Below are positions 8,091 to 15,756 of a stretch of DNA of 33,300 nt, one piece after another. Under the pieces are notes generated by a model, which was given only the letters and a program-made list of their open reading frames with translations, was not told the DNA's origin and made no database searches. The DNA lies in NCBI GenBank assembly GCA_947488685.1, contig CANLAH010000007.1:1-33300 (forward strand). The letters are read 5' to 3'. The DNA comes from Acidimicrobiaceae bacterium (GTDB lineage Bacteria; Actinomycetota; Acidimicrobiia; Acidimicrobiales; Ilumatobacteraceae). The translations under genes were made by a program, and so were the position numbers. Every line of letters begins with the position of its first letter. Position 1 is the stretch's first letter.

Positions 8091-9119
8091 TTAATCAAAC
8101 ACTAACTCTGCCATTGCTCGCAGAGTTGCGGGGCTTCCGCCCAACACAATGGTGGTGACGCGACTATCTTTCCATGCCTCAAGATCGTGCTTGATTTTTG
8201 CTCGAGAACCAACGAGACAAATTTCATCAATCATTTCGTTTGGAACAGACGCGATCGCTTCTGGTTGTTTGCCGTTTAAGAACAGGTCTTGAATCTTGTC
8301 AACTGCTTGTTCATACCCCAAGCGACGAAAAACATCTGCATGAAAGTTCATCTCTTGGGCACCCATGCCACCCACGTACAACGCCATCGTTGGGCGAATC
8401 GCATCGTAAGCCTTTTCAATATCGTCGTTTATGCTCACATTTACTGTTGGCAAGATTTCAAACTTGTCTGGCGTGGTGCGTGCACCGGGCCGTGACCAAC
8501 CCTCTTTAAGGTGCGAGAGATACAACTCTTCATGGCGCGGAGCATAGAAGATCGGAAACCAACCGTCTGCAATTTCGGCAGCAAGAGCGACGTTCTTGGG
8601 GCCTTCGGCTCCAATAAAAATTGGTAGATCTTCACGCACTGGGTGTGTCATGACATTGAGTGCCTTGCCTAGGTCCATTCCGCCGATTGCCGGAATCGGA
8701 TACTCAGGGCCCGCGTGAGTCAGTCGTTCTTCACGTGCCAAAATTTTACGAATGATTTCTACGTACTCGCGGGTGCGAGCAAGTGGTTTGTTAAAGCGCT
8801 GTCCATACCAACCTTCGACAACTTGCGGACCACTCACGCCAAGGCCCAAACAAAAGCGACCGCCAGACAGGTGATCCATCGTGATTGCAGCCATTGCCGT
8901 AGCGGTAGGTGTGCGCGCAGAAATTTGGGCGATGTTTGTGCCGAGACGAATAGTGCTCGTTTGCGAACCCCACCAAGCAAGCGGCGAAATAGCGTCGCTC
9001 CCCCATGATTCGGCAGTGAAGGCTGAGTCATATCCGAGTGATTCGACCATTTGAATTGTTTCTGGTATTCCTTGGGGCATCGAGCGTCCCCAGTATCCGA
9101 TGTGCCATCCAAGTTTCAT
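8091..9119 (-). CDS. LLM-class F420-dependent oxidoreductase (Rv3520c-like)
   Basis: A 342-residue luciferase-like TIM-barrel flavin/F420 oxidoreductase. Diagnostic segments are MKLGWHIGYWG at the start, TAESWGSDAISPLAWWGS, the F420-family block DHLSGGRFCLGLGVSGPQV and IFIGAEGPKNVALAAEIADG. From memory these match mycobacterial Rv3520c closely; that gene sits beside the DUF35-ltp4-ltp3 cluster and belongs to the cholesterol regulon. The substrate is unknown; F420 hydride transfer to or from a ketone or enone of the CoA intermediate is plausible. The ATG at 9119 is chosen because it matches the family N-terminus; a longer frame would add 43 residues overlapping the divergent gene. TACGAT six bases upstream suggests a leaderless transcript. 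Confidence 0.92.
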   Translation of the reverse strand: MKLGWHIGYWGRSMPQGIPETIQMVESLGYDSAFTAESWGSDAISPLAWWGSQTSTIRLGTNIAQISARTPTATAMAAITMDHLSGGRFCLGLGVSGPQVVEGWYGQRFNKPLARTREYVEIIRKILAREERLTHAGPEYPIPAIGGMDLGKALNVMTHPVREDLPIFIGAEGPKNVALAAEIADGWFPIFYAPRHEELYLSHLKEGWSRPGARTTPDKFEILPTVNVSINDDIEKAYDAIRPTMALYVGGMGAQEMNFHADVFRRLGYEQAVDKIQDLFLNGKQPEAIASVPNEMIDEICLVGSRAKIKHDLEAWKDSRVTTIVLGGSPATLRAMAELVFD

Positions 9120-9125
9120 ACCTGA

Positions 9126-9131
9126 ATCGTA
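9126..9131 (-). promoter_or_regulatory. Candidate -10 box for leaderless transcription
   Basis: Read on the minus strand, TACGAT ends six bases before the ATG of the F420 oxidoreductase gene. This is the TAnnnT position typical of actinobacterial leaderless genes; no convincing Shine-Dalgarno is present. Confidence 0.4.
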
Positions 9132-9195
9132 GTTCTCGCCTTCAGCAATTTCATAAGCGTCCGATACTCTATTGCTAACACTTGCTCGCATGCCT

Positions 9196-9202
9196 AAAGG
9201 GA
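9196..9202 (+). promoter_or_regulatory. Ribosome binding site deciding an acyl-CoA dehydrogenase start
   Basis: AAAGGGA ends five bases before the ATG at 9208. It favours that start over in-frame ATGs at 9172 and 9190, whose products would carry an unmatched N-terminal tail. Confidence 0.65.
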
Positions 9203-9207
9203 AACAG

Positions 9208-10410
9208 ATGGAACTTGGATATACCTCCGAACAAGAAACAATGCGCAAAGAACTGCGCTCGTACTACGACAGACTTCTTGATGCAGACACGGTGGCGGCT
9301 CTCGCCAACGGACACGGCGTGGGTCCTGCGATGCGGGGCGTCTGGAAACAGATGTGCGCAGACGGTTGGGCTGGCATCGGTTGGCCAAAAGAATTTGGTG
9401 GACAAGGGCGCTCGGCGATTGAGCAATTTATTTTCTTCGATGAATCCATGCGTGCAGGTGCACCAGTGCCGATGCTCACAATTAATACAGTCGGCCCGAC
9501 CATCATGAACTACGGAACTCAAGAACAAAAAGATTTCTTTTTGCCAAAGGTATTAGCCGGAGACATCCATTTCTGCATCGGCTATAGCGAACCAGGTGCG
9601 GGCACAGATCTTGCTTCACTGCAAACTCGGGCAGTTCGTGACGGCGACGAATATGTCATTAATGGTCAAAAGATGTGGATGTCACTTTCGAGTGATGCCG
9701 ACTATTGCTGGCTTGCAGTGCGAACGGGTCCAACTGAAGCAGAGACACCTGCTGGCGAAAAATGGAAAAAACACAAAGGCATCAGCATTGTCATTGTGCC
9801 AATGAATACTCCTGGTATCACGCGTCAACCATTGCGTCTGATTGGCGAGCATGACATCAACGCGGTGTTCTTTGACAATGTTCGAGTGCCAGTGGCAAAC
9901 CGAATCGGTGATGAAAACCAGGGATGGACACTGATCACCAACCAACTTAATCACGAGCGCGTCACTTTGTGCTCCACCGGAATCGTCGAACGTGCTTTTA
10001 CTGATATTCGAGCCTGGGCAACAGAAACCATCATGCCTGACGGCCGTCGTGTTGCCGACCAAGAGTGGGTGCAGATTAATCTCGCGCGCGTTTTTGCCAC
10101 CATTGATGTTTTGCGACTGATGAATTGGCAAAGTGCATGGGAAGCAACGCAAGGCGTACTTGACATCGGCCATTGCAGCGCGATCAAGGTCTTTGGCACC
10201 GAGGGCTACCTTGATAGTTTCCGCTTGTTGTTTGAAATCCTCGGACCAGCCGGATATCTAATGGATGGCACGCCAGGCGCAATTCTCAGATCGCGCCTTG
10301 AATCGTCGTATCGCGGAATGTTGATTCTCACTTTTGGTGGCGGAACGAATGAAAGCCAACGCGACCTCATCACAATGTTTTCACTTGGCTTTCCAAGGAG
10401 TGCTCGCTGA
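9208..10410 (+). CDS. Acyl-CoA dehydrogenase, FadE26 (ChsE4)-like subunit
   Basis: A 400-residue FAD-dependent acyl-CoA dehydrogenase that introduces an alpha,beta double bond into an acyl-CoA. Visible family blocks are GIGWPKEFGGQGRSAIEQ, the substrate/FAD loop YSEPGAGTDLASLQT (126-140), VINGQKMWMS, and the C-terminal FGGGTNESQRDLI. The helix-G block NQLNHERV holds E250, a candidate catalytic base; the late MCAD-type base (YEGT) is absent. Together with EWVQINLARV and the terminal FPRSAR, this closely recalls mycobacterial FadE26, which forms an alpha2beta2 enzyme with FadE27 and acts on 3-oxocholest-4-en-26-oyl-CoA. The next gene starts within the stop (TGATG) and is the likely partner. The substrate assignment is inference. 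Confidence 0.92.
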   Translation: MELGYTSEQETMRKELRSYYDRLLDADTVAALANGHGVGPAMRGVWKQMCADGWAGIGWPKEFGGQGRSAIEQFIFFDESMRAGAPVPMLTINTVGPTIMNYGTQEQKDFFLPKVLAGDIHFCIGYSEPGAGTDLASLQTRAVRDGDEYVINGQKMWMSLSSDADYCWLAVRTGPTEAETPAGEKWKKHKGISIVIVPMNTPGITRQPLRLIGEHDINAVFFDNVRVPVANRIGDENQGWTLITNQLNHERVTLCSTGIVERAFTDIRAWATETIMPDGRRVADQEWVQINLARVFATIDVLRLMNWQSAWEATQGVLDIGHCSAIKVFGTEGYLDSFRLLFEILGPAGYLMDGTPGAILRSRLESSYRGMLILTFGGGTNESQRDLITMFSLGFPRSAR

Positions 10411-11465
10411 TGGACTTTTCACTGACTTCCGATCAACAAGAACTCCAAGCACTTGCCGCGCAGATTCTGCGCGATGGCACCACTGTTGAACGCGTCAAAC
10501 ATGCATTGGCGAGTGACTCGGGTTTTGACATGACGCTATGGCGCACTCTGGCGACATCCGGTTGTGTCGGCATCGCTATTCCTGAAGTTGATGGCGGTGG
10601 AGGTTTGGGATTTTTAGAAGTTGCTTCTGTCCTGCAAGAAGTAGGCCGCACTGCTGCACCAATTCCAGCATTTGCAGTCATGGCTTTGGGTATCCCCGCC
10701 CTTGTGAGTGCGGGTCGTCACGACCTGCTGGCGGGCGTTGCTAGCGGAGACGTCATCGTCACGGCCGCAATTCATGAACCATCGGGTGACCCATATGAGC
10801 CAGCGCTTCGCGTTGCCAATGATCGCCTAACCGGAACCAAGATCTGCGTGCCTGCCGGAACAATTGCTCACAGATTTGTCGTCACAACACAAAATGGACT
10901 CTACGCAGTTGATGCTCAGGCGCCAGGCCTCACAGTGACGCGCCAGGACACAACGACTGGAACACCAGAAGCAATGCTGGAGTTCAATGAATCTCCTGCT
11001 GAAAAAATCGGTGACATGAATGCAATGCTGCAACTTCTGCGAATCGCAAGTGTTGGCACATGCATGATGGCTGCTGGCCTGTGTCAAGAAGCACTCAAAC
11101 TCACTGCCGCCTACACCACTACTCGTCATCAATTCGGAAAACCAATTGCTTCGCTTCAAGCAGTAAGTCAACGTGCTGGTGACGCATACATCGACACAGA
11201 AGCAGTGCGATTAACAGCATGGCAGTCTGCGTGGCGCCTATCAGAAGGTATCCCAGCCGACGAACAACTCCTGTCTGCTAAATATTGGGCAGCAGAAGGT
11301 TCACAACGCGTGGTTCGTGCTGCTCATCACTTGCATGGCGGCATGGGAGTCGATCGGGACTATCCGCTCTATCGCTATTACTTGCTGGCAAAACAAATGG
11401 AGCTGCAATTGGGTTCAGGAACTCCTTCCCTTCGTCGCCTTGGTGCTGCATTGGTCGGCAACTGA
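10410..11465 (+). CDS. Acyl-CoA dehydrogenase, FadE27/FadE28-like partner subunit
   Basis: A 351-residue acyl-CoA dehydrogenase of the short beta type. It begins MDFSLTSDQQELQ and contains TTRHQFGKPIASLQAVSQR, where the Arg/Gln/Phe contact FAD in the family, and AHHLHGGMGVDRDYPLYRYY near the C-terminus. The middle domain is reduced compared with the 400-residue neighbour, as in the ChsE-type partner subunits of heterotetrameric enzymes. Translational coupling through a one-base stop/start overlap with that neighbour supports equal production of two subunits. It should not be active alone. A separate homomeric dehydrogenase is less likely. Confidence 0.92.
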   Translation: MDFSLTSDQQELQALAAQILRDGTTVERVKHALASDSGFDMTLWRTLATSGCVGIAIPEVDGGGGLGFLEVASVLQEVGRTAAPIPAFAVMALGIPALVSAGRHDLLAGVASGDVIVTAAIHEPSGDPYEPALRVANDRLTGTKICVPAGTIAHRFVVTTQNGLYAVDAQAPGLTVTRQDTTTGTPEAMLEFNESPAEKIGDMNAMLQLLRIASVGTCMMAAGLCQEALKLTAAYTTTRHQFGKPIASLQAVSQRAGDAYIDTEAVRLTAWQSAWRLSEGIPADEQLLSAKYWAAEGSQRVVRAAHHLHGGMGVDRDYPLYRYYLLAKQMELQLGSGTPSLRRLGAALVGN

Positions 11466-11468
11466 TTC

Positions 11469-12128
11469 ATGAAAGACAATTTTCCACCTAATCCCGAATA
11501 CATGGAACTGCACAATCGCAGGTATGAGGTTCGTGCATTTCGTAAATCTGCCGACTGCGTGTTACTCCGCGGAATGGTGCGCGATGACAAGCCGCATGGT
11601 TTGTATTTAGAGGACGACACAGAACCACTCACCATTCATCACATGATTGTCGACATCGAAATCTCGTTTCCGTCGATGGTCATCCAAAGTGCCCAAGTAG
11701 TTTTTGAGAGTCATCCACACACAGAGTGCACCGGAATCGTCAATCATTATCAAGGACTCGTAGGTCTTTCGATTGCGCGAGGGTTCACCCATAAAGTTCG
11801 TGAGTTATTTGGCGGTCCGCGTGGTTGCACTCACGTCACTGCCCTACTCTCGGCAATGGCACCCGTAGCAATCCAATGCGCGTGGTCGATGCGCATTGCA
11901 AGCGCACGTGAAGATAAGTCAATGAATATCCCCAAAGAACAGATGACTCCAGAACAACGCGAGAATCTCTTTGCCATGAACCTCAATACATGTCACGTGT
12001 GGTCAGAAGACGGCGACACTGTTGCAACTTTGCGCGCAGGCGGAGACATCGAGCCACCCATCCCTGTGATGGTGCGCTTGAAAGAACTTGGTCGCAGCCC
12101 TGACGACTGGGCAAAGTTCAGGGCTTAG
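11469..12128 (+). CDS. DUF2889 family protein
   Basis: A 219-residue protein matching DUF2889 by its central GGPRGCTHVTALLSAMAP block and the later NLNTCHVWSEDG block. The two conserved Cys/His pairs (C-T-H and C-H) could bind metal. The biochemical function of the family is unknown; members are often found beside acyl-CoA dehydrogenases, CoA ligases and aromatic or steroid degradation genes. It follows the dehydrogenase pair by three bases, so it is cotranscribed and probably serves the same step or pathway. Its 3' end overlaps the convergent CoA ligase gene by 11 bases. There is no signal peptide or membrane segment, so it is cytoplasmic. Confidence 0.82.
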   Translation: MKDNFPPNPEYMELHNRRYEVRAFRKSADCVLLRGMVRDDKPHGLYLEDDTEPLTIHHMIVDIEISFPSMVIQSAQVVFESHPHTECTGIVNHYQGLVGLSIARGFTHKVRELFGGPRGCTHVTALLSAMAPVAIQCAWSMRIASAREDKSMNIPKEQMTPEQRENLFAMNLNTCHVWSEDGDTVATLRAGGDIEPPIPVMVRLKELGRSPDDWAKFRA

Positions 12129-13692
12129 CCAAAAGGGTTGCTTGGGCGACAGCCCATTTGTAGTCAGCCTTGCCAACTGGAGTGCGCTGCACGAGAGGCA
12201 CGAAGAAAATCTCTTTAGGCACTTTGTAGTCCGCAATAAGTCGTCGACAATGTTCGCGAAGTTCTTCAATAGATGCTGTTGACTCTGGACGCAATTGAAC
12301 AAGGGCTGTAACTTGTTGGCCCCAGCGTTCATTGGGCGTACCCGCGACAACGACATCAAAGACTGCGCCATGCTGCATGAGTGCCTGCTCTACTTCTTCT
12401 GGATAGATTTTTTCGCCACCGGAGTTGATGCACTGTGAACCACGCCCAAGCAACGTGAGAACACCTGGCGTTTCAAGAAAGGCTGCATCGCCTGGCACCA
12501 CCCAGCGCTTGCCGTTGTAGACGGGAAATGTTGCAGCAGTTTTTGCTTCGTCTTTGTGATAGCGCAAAGGGATATAGCCGCTTCGGGCGAGTCGGCCCAC
12601 TACGCCGATTGCACACTCATTGCCGTTGTCATCAAGAACAGTGCAATCTGGTCCGACGTCGAATCGCAAGACAGTCTGCGCTGCACCATCATCCATCTTT
12701 GATCCTGCTGCGCCTGTCTCAGAGGCGCCGAAACTGTCAAGGATCAAAACATTCGGGAGCGCTTCACGCAACTGTTGTCGCACTGCAGATGTGAGGGGTG
12801 CTCCGCCGTTTCCGATGCTAAACATATTGGAGAGATCGTATTTATTTGCTGGTGCTTCAAGAAGTGCTTCGGCTAGTGGACGAGCCATTGCATCGCCAAC
12901 TGTGCTGATGGAGTTTGCTTTGCCGCGTTCAGCCAAAGCCAAGATCGCGTGTGCATCAAAACGCGCAAGGGTGTACAGCACGAGCGTTCCGCCAGCAACA
13001 AATGCGTTGCCCATTAGCCATTGTCCGCCGCCGTGCATCATGGGGCCAATCGCCATCAGACGCATTCCGGCTGGTGCGGCCGCCGCTTCTTGACCAAGCT
13101 GTTCTGGAGTGTTGATTGGTTGCTTCTGGCGCGCACTGTTCATTGCGCCTAAGGCGATGTCTTCACTGCGCCATACAACACCCTTTGGCATACCAGTCGT
13201 GCCACCGGTGTACAGAACGTAGATGTCGTCGCCAGAACGTTGGTCAAAATTGCGCACAGGCGACGCGTCCGCAATTGCTTTTTCGTACTCGGGGCCCATT
13301 ACTAAGATATTTTTGAGTCGTGGCTGACTCGCCTGTATCAGTCGAACGACATCAAGGTATTCAGGAGCAACGATGGCAGCCACGCAGTCGGCGTTGTCGT
13401 AGATGTATCGCAACTCCTCTTCGACATAGCGATAATTCACATTTACTGCAGCGGCACCAATTTTGGTGCATGCATAAAATGCTTCAACCCACTCATGACG
13501 GTTCATTGCATGCACGGCGACCCAGTCACCGCGCTTGATTCCGATTGACAGCAGATGATTGGCTAATCGCGTGATGCGATCGTCAAGTTGGGAATACGTG
13601 AACTCGATTTCGTTTGTAATGATGGCTGGTCGATCTGGAACAGCATCCGCAACGATTTCAAAAAAGTCAGCGAGATTGTTTTGGCGTGTCAT
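12118..13692 (-). CDS. Acyl-CoA synthetase, FadD19-like (steroid-CoA ligase type)
   Basis: A 524-residue class I adenylate-forming enzyme that activates a carboxylic acid to its CoA thioester with ATP. The P-loop is YTGGTTGMPKG (161-171), the hinge region includes LLGRGSQCINSGGEKIYPEEVE, and K508 in TPVGKADYKWA is the C-terminal catalytic lysine. Blocks such as VGDAMARPLAEALL, DSFGASETGAAGS and VNVNYRYVEEELRYI recall FadD19/FadD17, which activate steroid side-chain acids in actinobacteria. Its start shares a base with the stop of the upstream lipocalin-like gene (TGATG). The steroid-acid substrate is inferred from resemblance and from the FadE26-like neighbour; other bulky acids are possible. 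Confidence 0.9.
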   Translation of the reverse strand: MTRQNNLADFFEIVADAVPDRPAIITNEIEFTYSQLDDRITRLANHLLSIGIKRGDWVAVHAMNRHEWVEAFYACTKIGAAAVNVNYRYVEEELRYIYDNADCVAAIVAPEYLDVVRLIQASQPRLKNILVMGPEYEKAIADASPVRNFDQRSGDDIYVLYTGGTTGMPKGVVWRSEDIALGAMNSARQKQPINTPEQLGQEAAAAPAGMRLMAIGPMMHGGGQWLMGNAFVAGGTLVLYTLARFDAHAILALAERGKANSISTVGDAMARPLAEALLEAPANKYDLSNMFSIGNGGAPLTSAVRQQLREALPNVLILDSFGASETGAAGSKMDDGAAQTVLRFDVGPDCTVLDDNGNECAIGVVGRLARSGYIPLRYHKDEAKTAATFPVYNGKRWVVPGDAAFLETPGVLTLLGRGSQCINSGGEKIYPEEVEQALMQHGAVFDVVVAGTPNERWGQQVTALVQLRPESTASIEELREHCRRLIADYKVPKEIFFVPLVQRTPVGKADYKWAVAQATLLAKP

Positions 13693-14810
13693 CAGCCAGC
13701 AAACCCATCCAACATGTCAGTGAATCCGTATTGGTTGTGTGGACCAATAACCATCGTCTCAAAAAGTCCATACCCAACATGCGTGCCGTGCTTGTCGGTG
13801 TATGTGAATTTTGCCGATGCATCACAGATTCCAAACATTCGGGCAGCACCCTCTGGAGTGGTGAGATCAATGTGTACACCTTCTACTTTGAGTGGTCCTT
13901 GATACATACCGTGTCGCCAGTCTGCGTCGTATCCGTATCCGGTGCCGATGCCGATGTGCACTGGCAGCATTGGTTCGGCAGTGATTGTGAGCGGTGCTTG
14001 ACCATGTGGTTGTACGGTGATTGTTCCACCTGTTGCCAATCGAGTTCCGGTTTGAAATGTGAGTTTGTGCTCTGGACGACCCAGCAACTCGTGTCTGCCG
14101 TCTGCCCACACCCGAGTTGCTTGCTCTAATACACGTGAGCCATCTTGGCGCTCTTGCATGATGATGAGCAATGAATGATCATCGAATCGAATTGGCGTGT
14201 AGATCCAGAACCAACTAAACGGATCACTCGCACGTATTCCGGCAGGCTCGCTTTCTCCGACTGGACGGATGCCCCACGAGCGATCTCTTGTTCCCCAGCA
14301 GTTGTCATCAGTAAGTGACATCTTTGTGCCGTCTACGGTGAGCGTTCCTGTCCATCCGCCTGTTTGGGCAAGGCGGGATGAATCAAAAATAATGCGGCCG
14401 TGTTCGCGAATGTAATGGCTTGGCTCCATTGATGCAGGCATCGCGCCGTTCCAGACAGCATCAAGTTCGATACCCCATTCATTGGGTTCGCACGTCACTC
14501 GCAAGCGCTCGAGGGGTATTTCAACATCGATACTGATTGGACCGACTGACGGGCGCAGTCGGTTAGCGCCTTCAACTTCGCGAGATGCCCTAACGACGCG
14601 ATGCTGACCTTTATATGACACCAGTACAAACGCATCCATCACACCGAGATTGATATATGTTCCGACCCCAACGACGAACATGACCGATCCATCTTTTGTG
14701 AATCCGTTGAAGTAGTAACGATCATAGAAATTACGGTCACTTGTTGTCACGTGGGACATTGATTCTGATGATTGATGAATTGGGTAATCATCAAGTGGAT
14801 TTGGCATCAT
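13692..14810 (-). CDS. Lipocalin-like hydrophobic-ligand protein (AttH/CrtC-like, DUF7064/7065 type)
   Basis: A 372-residue protein rich in beta-strand patterns, with the central motif CWGTRDRSWGIRPVG. That W-G-x-R-D-x-S-W-G signature is typical of double-lipocalin proteins related to AttH and carotenoid 1,2-hydratase (CrtC), and of the uncharacterised DUF7064/DUF7065 group common in mycobacteria. It has no signal peptide, so it is presumably cytoplasmic. The fold suggests binding, or hydration/isomerisation, of a hydrophobic terpenoid-like ligand. It is coupled to the FadD19-like ligase (one-base overlap) and may hand that enzyme its substrate (inference). An upstream GGAG eight bases before the ATG supports the start; a second ATG follows immediately. 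Confidence 0.75.
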   Translation of the reverse strand: MMPNPLDDYPIHQSSESMSHVTTSDRNFYDRYYFNGFTKDGSVMFVVGVGTYINLGVMDAFVLVSYKGQHRVVRASREVEGANRLRPSVGPISIDVEIPLERLRVTCEPNEWGIELDAVWNGAMPASMEPSHYIREHGRIIFDSSRLAQTGGWTGTLTVDGTKMSLTDDNCWGTRDRSWGIRPVGESEPAGIRASDPFSWFWIYTPIRFDDHSLLIIMQERQDGSRVLEQATRVWADGRHELLGRPEHKLTFQTGTRLATGGTITVQPHGQAPLTITAEPMLPVHIGIGTGYGYDADWRHGMYQGPLKVEGVHIDLTTPEGAARMFGICDASAKFTYTDKHGTHVGYGLFETMVIGPHNQYGFTDMLDGFAG

Positions 14811-14835
14811 TTAGTTTGCTCCGAACTGTTTTGAT

Positions 14836-15747
14836 TTATATTGTTGTCAAAAGCGGCGCGACATCACGACCAAAGGCCTCAAGTTGCTCGCAATATTGTG
14901 TCACGGACTGGGCTTTGAACCGCACCTGTAGTTGATTGACGCCCACTGGCGTACTTTCCAGAATACGTTCTGCGATCTGTTGTGCAGATCCAGTAATTGT
15001 TGCTTCACCAACATCAAAAGACGGAGTACCGATATGAAGAAATGGGGTGATATGACCAATCACAAAAGATCCTGAACGACCTGCGGACTGGCGCTCGTTG
15101 TTGAGTGCATCGACCATGTCCTGAGATGCTGGGCCCTGGGGCAACCAGCCGTCGGCCAGTCGGGCTGCGCGACTAATTGCGGATGCCGATGACCCTGCGA
15201 CCCAAATCGGTGGTCGCGGAGATTGCATGGGCCGGGGTCGTGCTCCAAACCCACTCACGAATTCGTTCTCAAGTGCTTGAGCCAAAACTGGAATGGAAGT
15301 ATTCATAGATTTTCCGCGTGAATGAAAGTCGATACCAAGATGCGCAAACTCTGCTTCGACGTGGCCCGCTCCGACGCCACAGATGGCACGTCCATTGCTG
15401 AGGTAATCGAGATTCGAAAATTGTTTCGCTGCCACAAGTGGATGCCGGTATGGCAGCACATAGACATGCGTTAGTAATGCAACGCGAGTAGTGAGCGCTG
15501 CCAGCCAACTCAGTGTCGAGATCGGATCCATCCAGTGGGTTCCCATGCTGTTAGCCACTGACTCGGGAAGTGCAACATGATCACAGACTCCGATATAGGC
15601 ATAGCCATTGTTGTCGCAGGCTTGTGCGACTCGGGCTAGGTCGTCTGGTCCTGCGGTGCGCTCCCAGTCTGCAACGAAATATGCGCTGTGCGCCTGTATC
15701 GGCAACTGGATTCCGTAGATGCGACGACCGCTTGCCACTTCTATCAT
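14836..15747 (-). CDS. LLM-class F420-dependent oxidoreductase
   Basis: A 303-residue luciferase-like monooxygenase-fold protein. It opens with YGIQLPIQAHSAY, then shows AQACDNNGYAYIGVCDHVALP, the LLTHVYVLPYRHPLVAAKQ strand and DYLSNGRAICGVGAGH, the usual barrel strands of F420-dependent (TIGR03619-like) members. RPPIWVAGSSASAISRAARLADGW is the phosphate-binding region. It is clearly a different subfamily from the 342-residue oxidoreductase elsewhere in this window. It sits 9 nt after the amidohydrolase gene and 25 nt before the lipocalin-like gene, so it is part of one leftward operon. The cofactor is assigned from family; FMN use is the alternative. Confidence 0.88.
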   Translation of the reverse strand: MIEVASGRRIYGIQLPIQAHSAYFVADWERTAGPDDLARVAQACDNNGYAYIGVCDHVALPESVANSMGTHWMDPISTLSWLAALTTRVALLTHVYVLPYRHPLVAAKQFSNLDYLSNGRAICGVGAGHVEAEFAHLGIDFHSRGKSMNTSIPVLAQALENEFVSGFGARPRPMQSPRPPIWVAGSSASAISRAARLADGWLPQGPASQDMVDALNNERQSAGRSGSFVIGHITPFLHIGTPSFDVGEATITGSAQQIAERILESTPVGVNQLQVRFKAQSVTQYCEQLEAFGRDVAPLLTTI

Positions 15748-15756
15748 CTAGTGATT

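Noticed and set aside
14817-14834. AACTGTT in a short A/T-rich gap, resembling the KstR operator
   Set aside because: KstR needs two bases between AAC and GTT; here there is one, and the outer T and A positions do not fit well.
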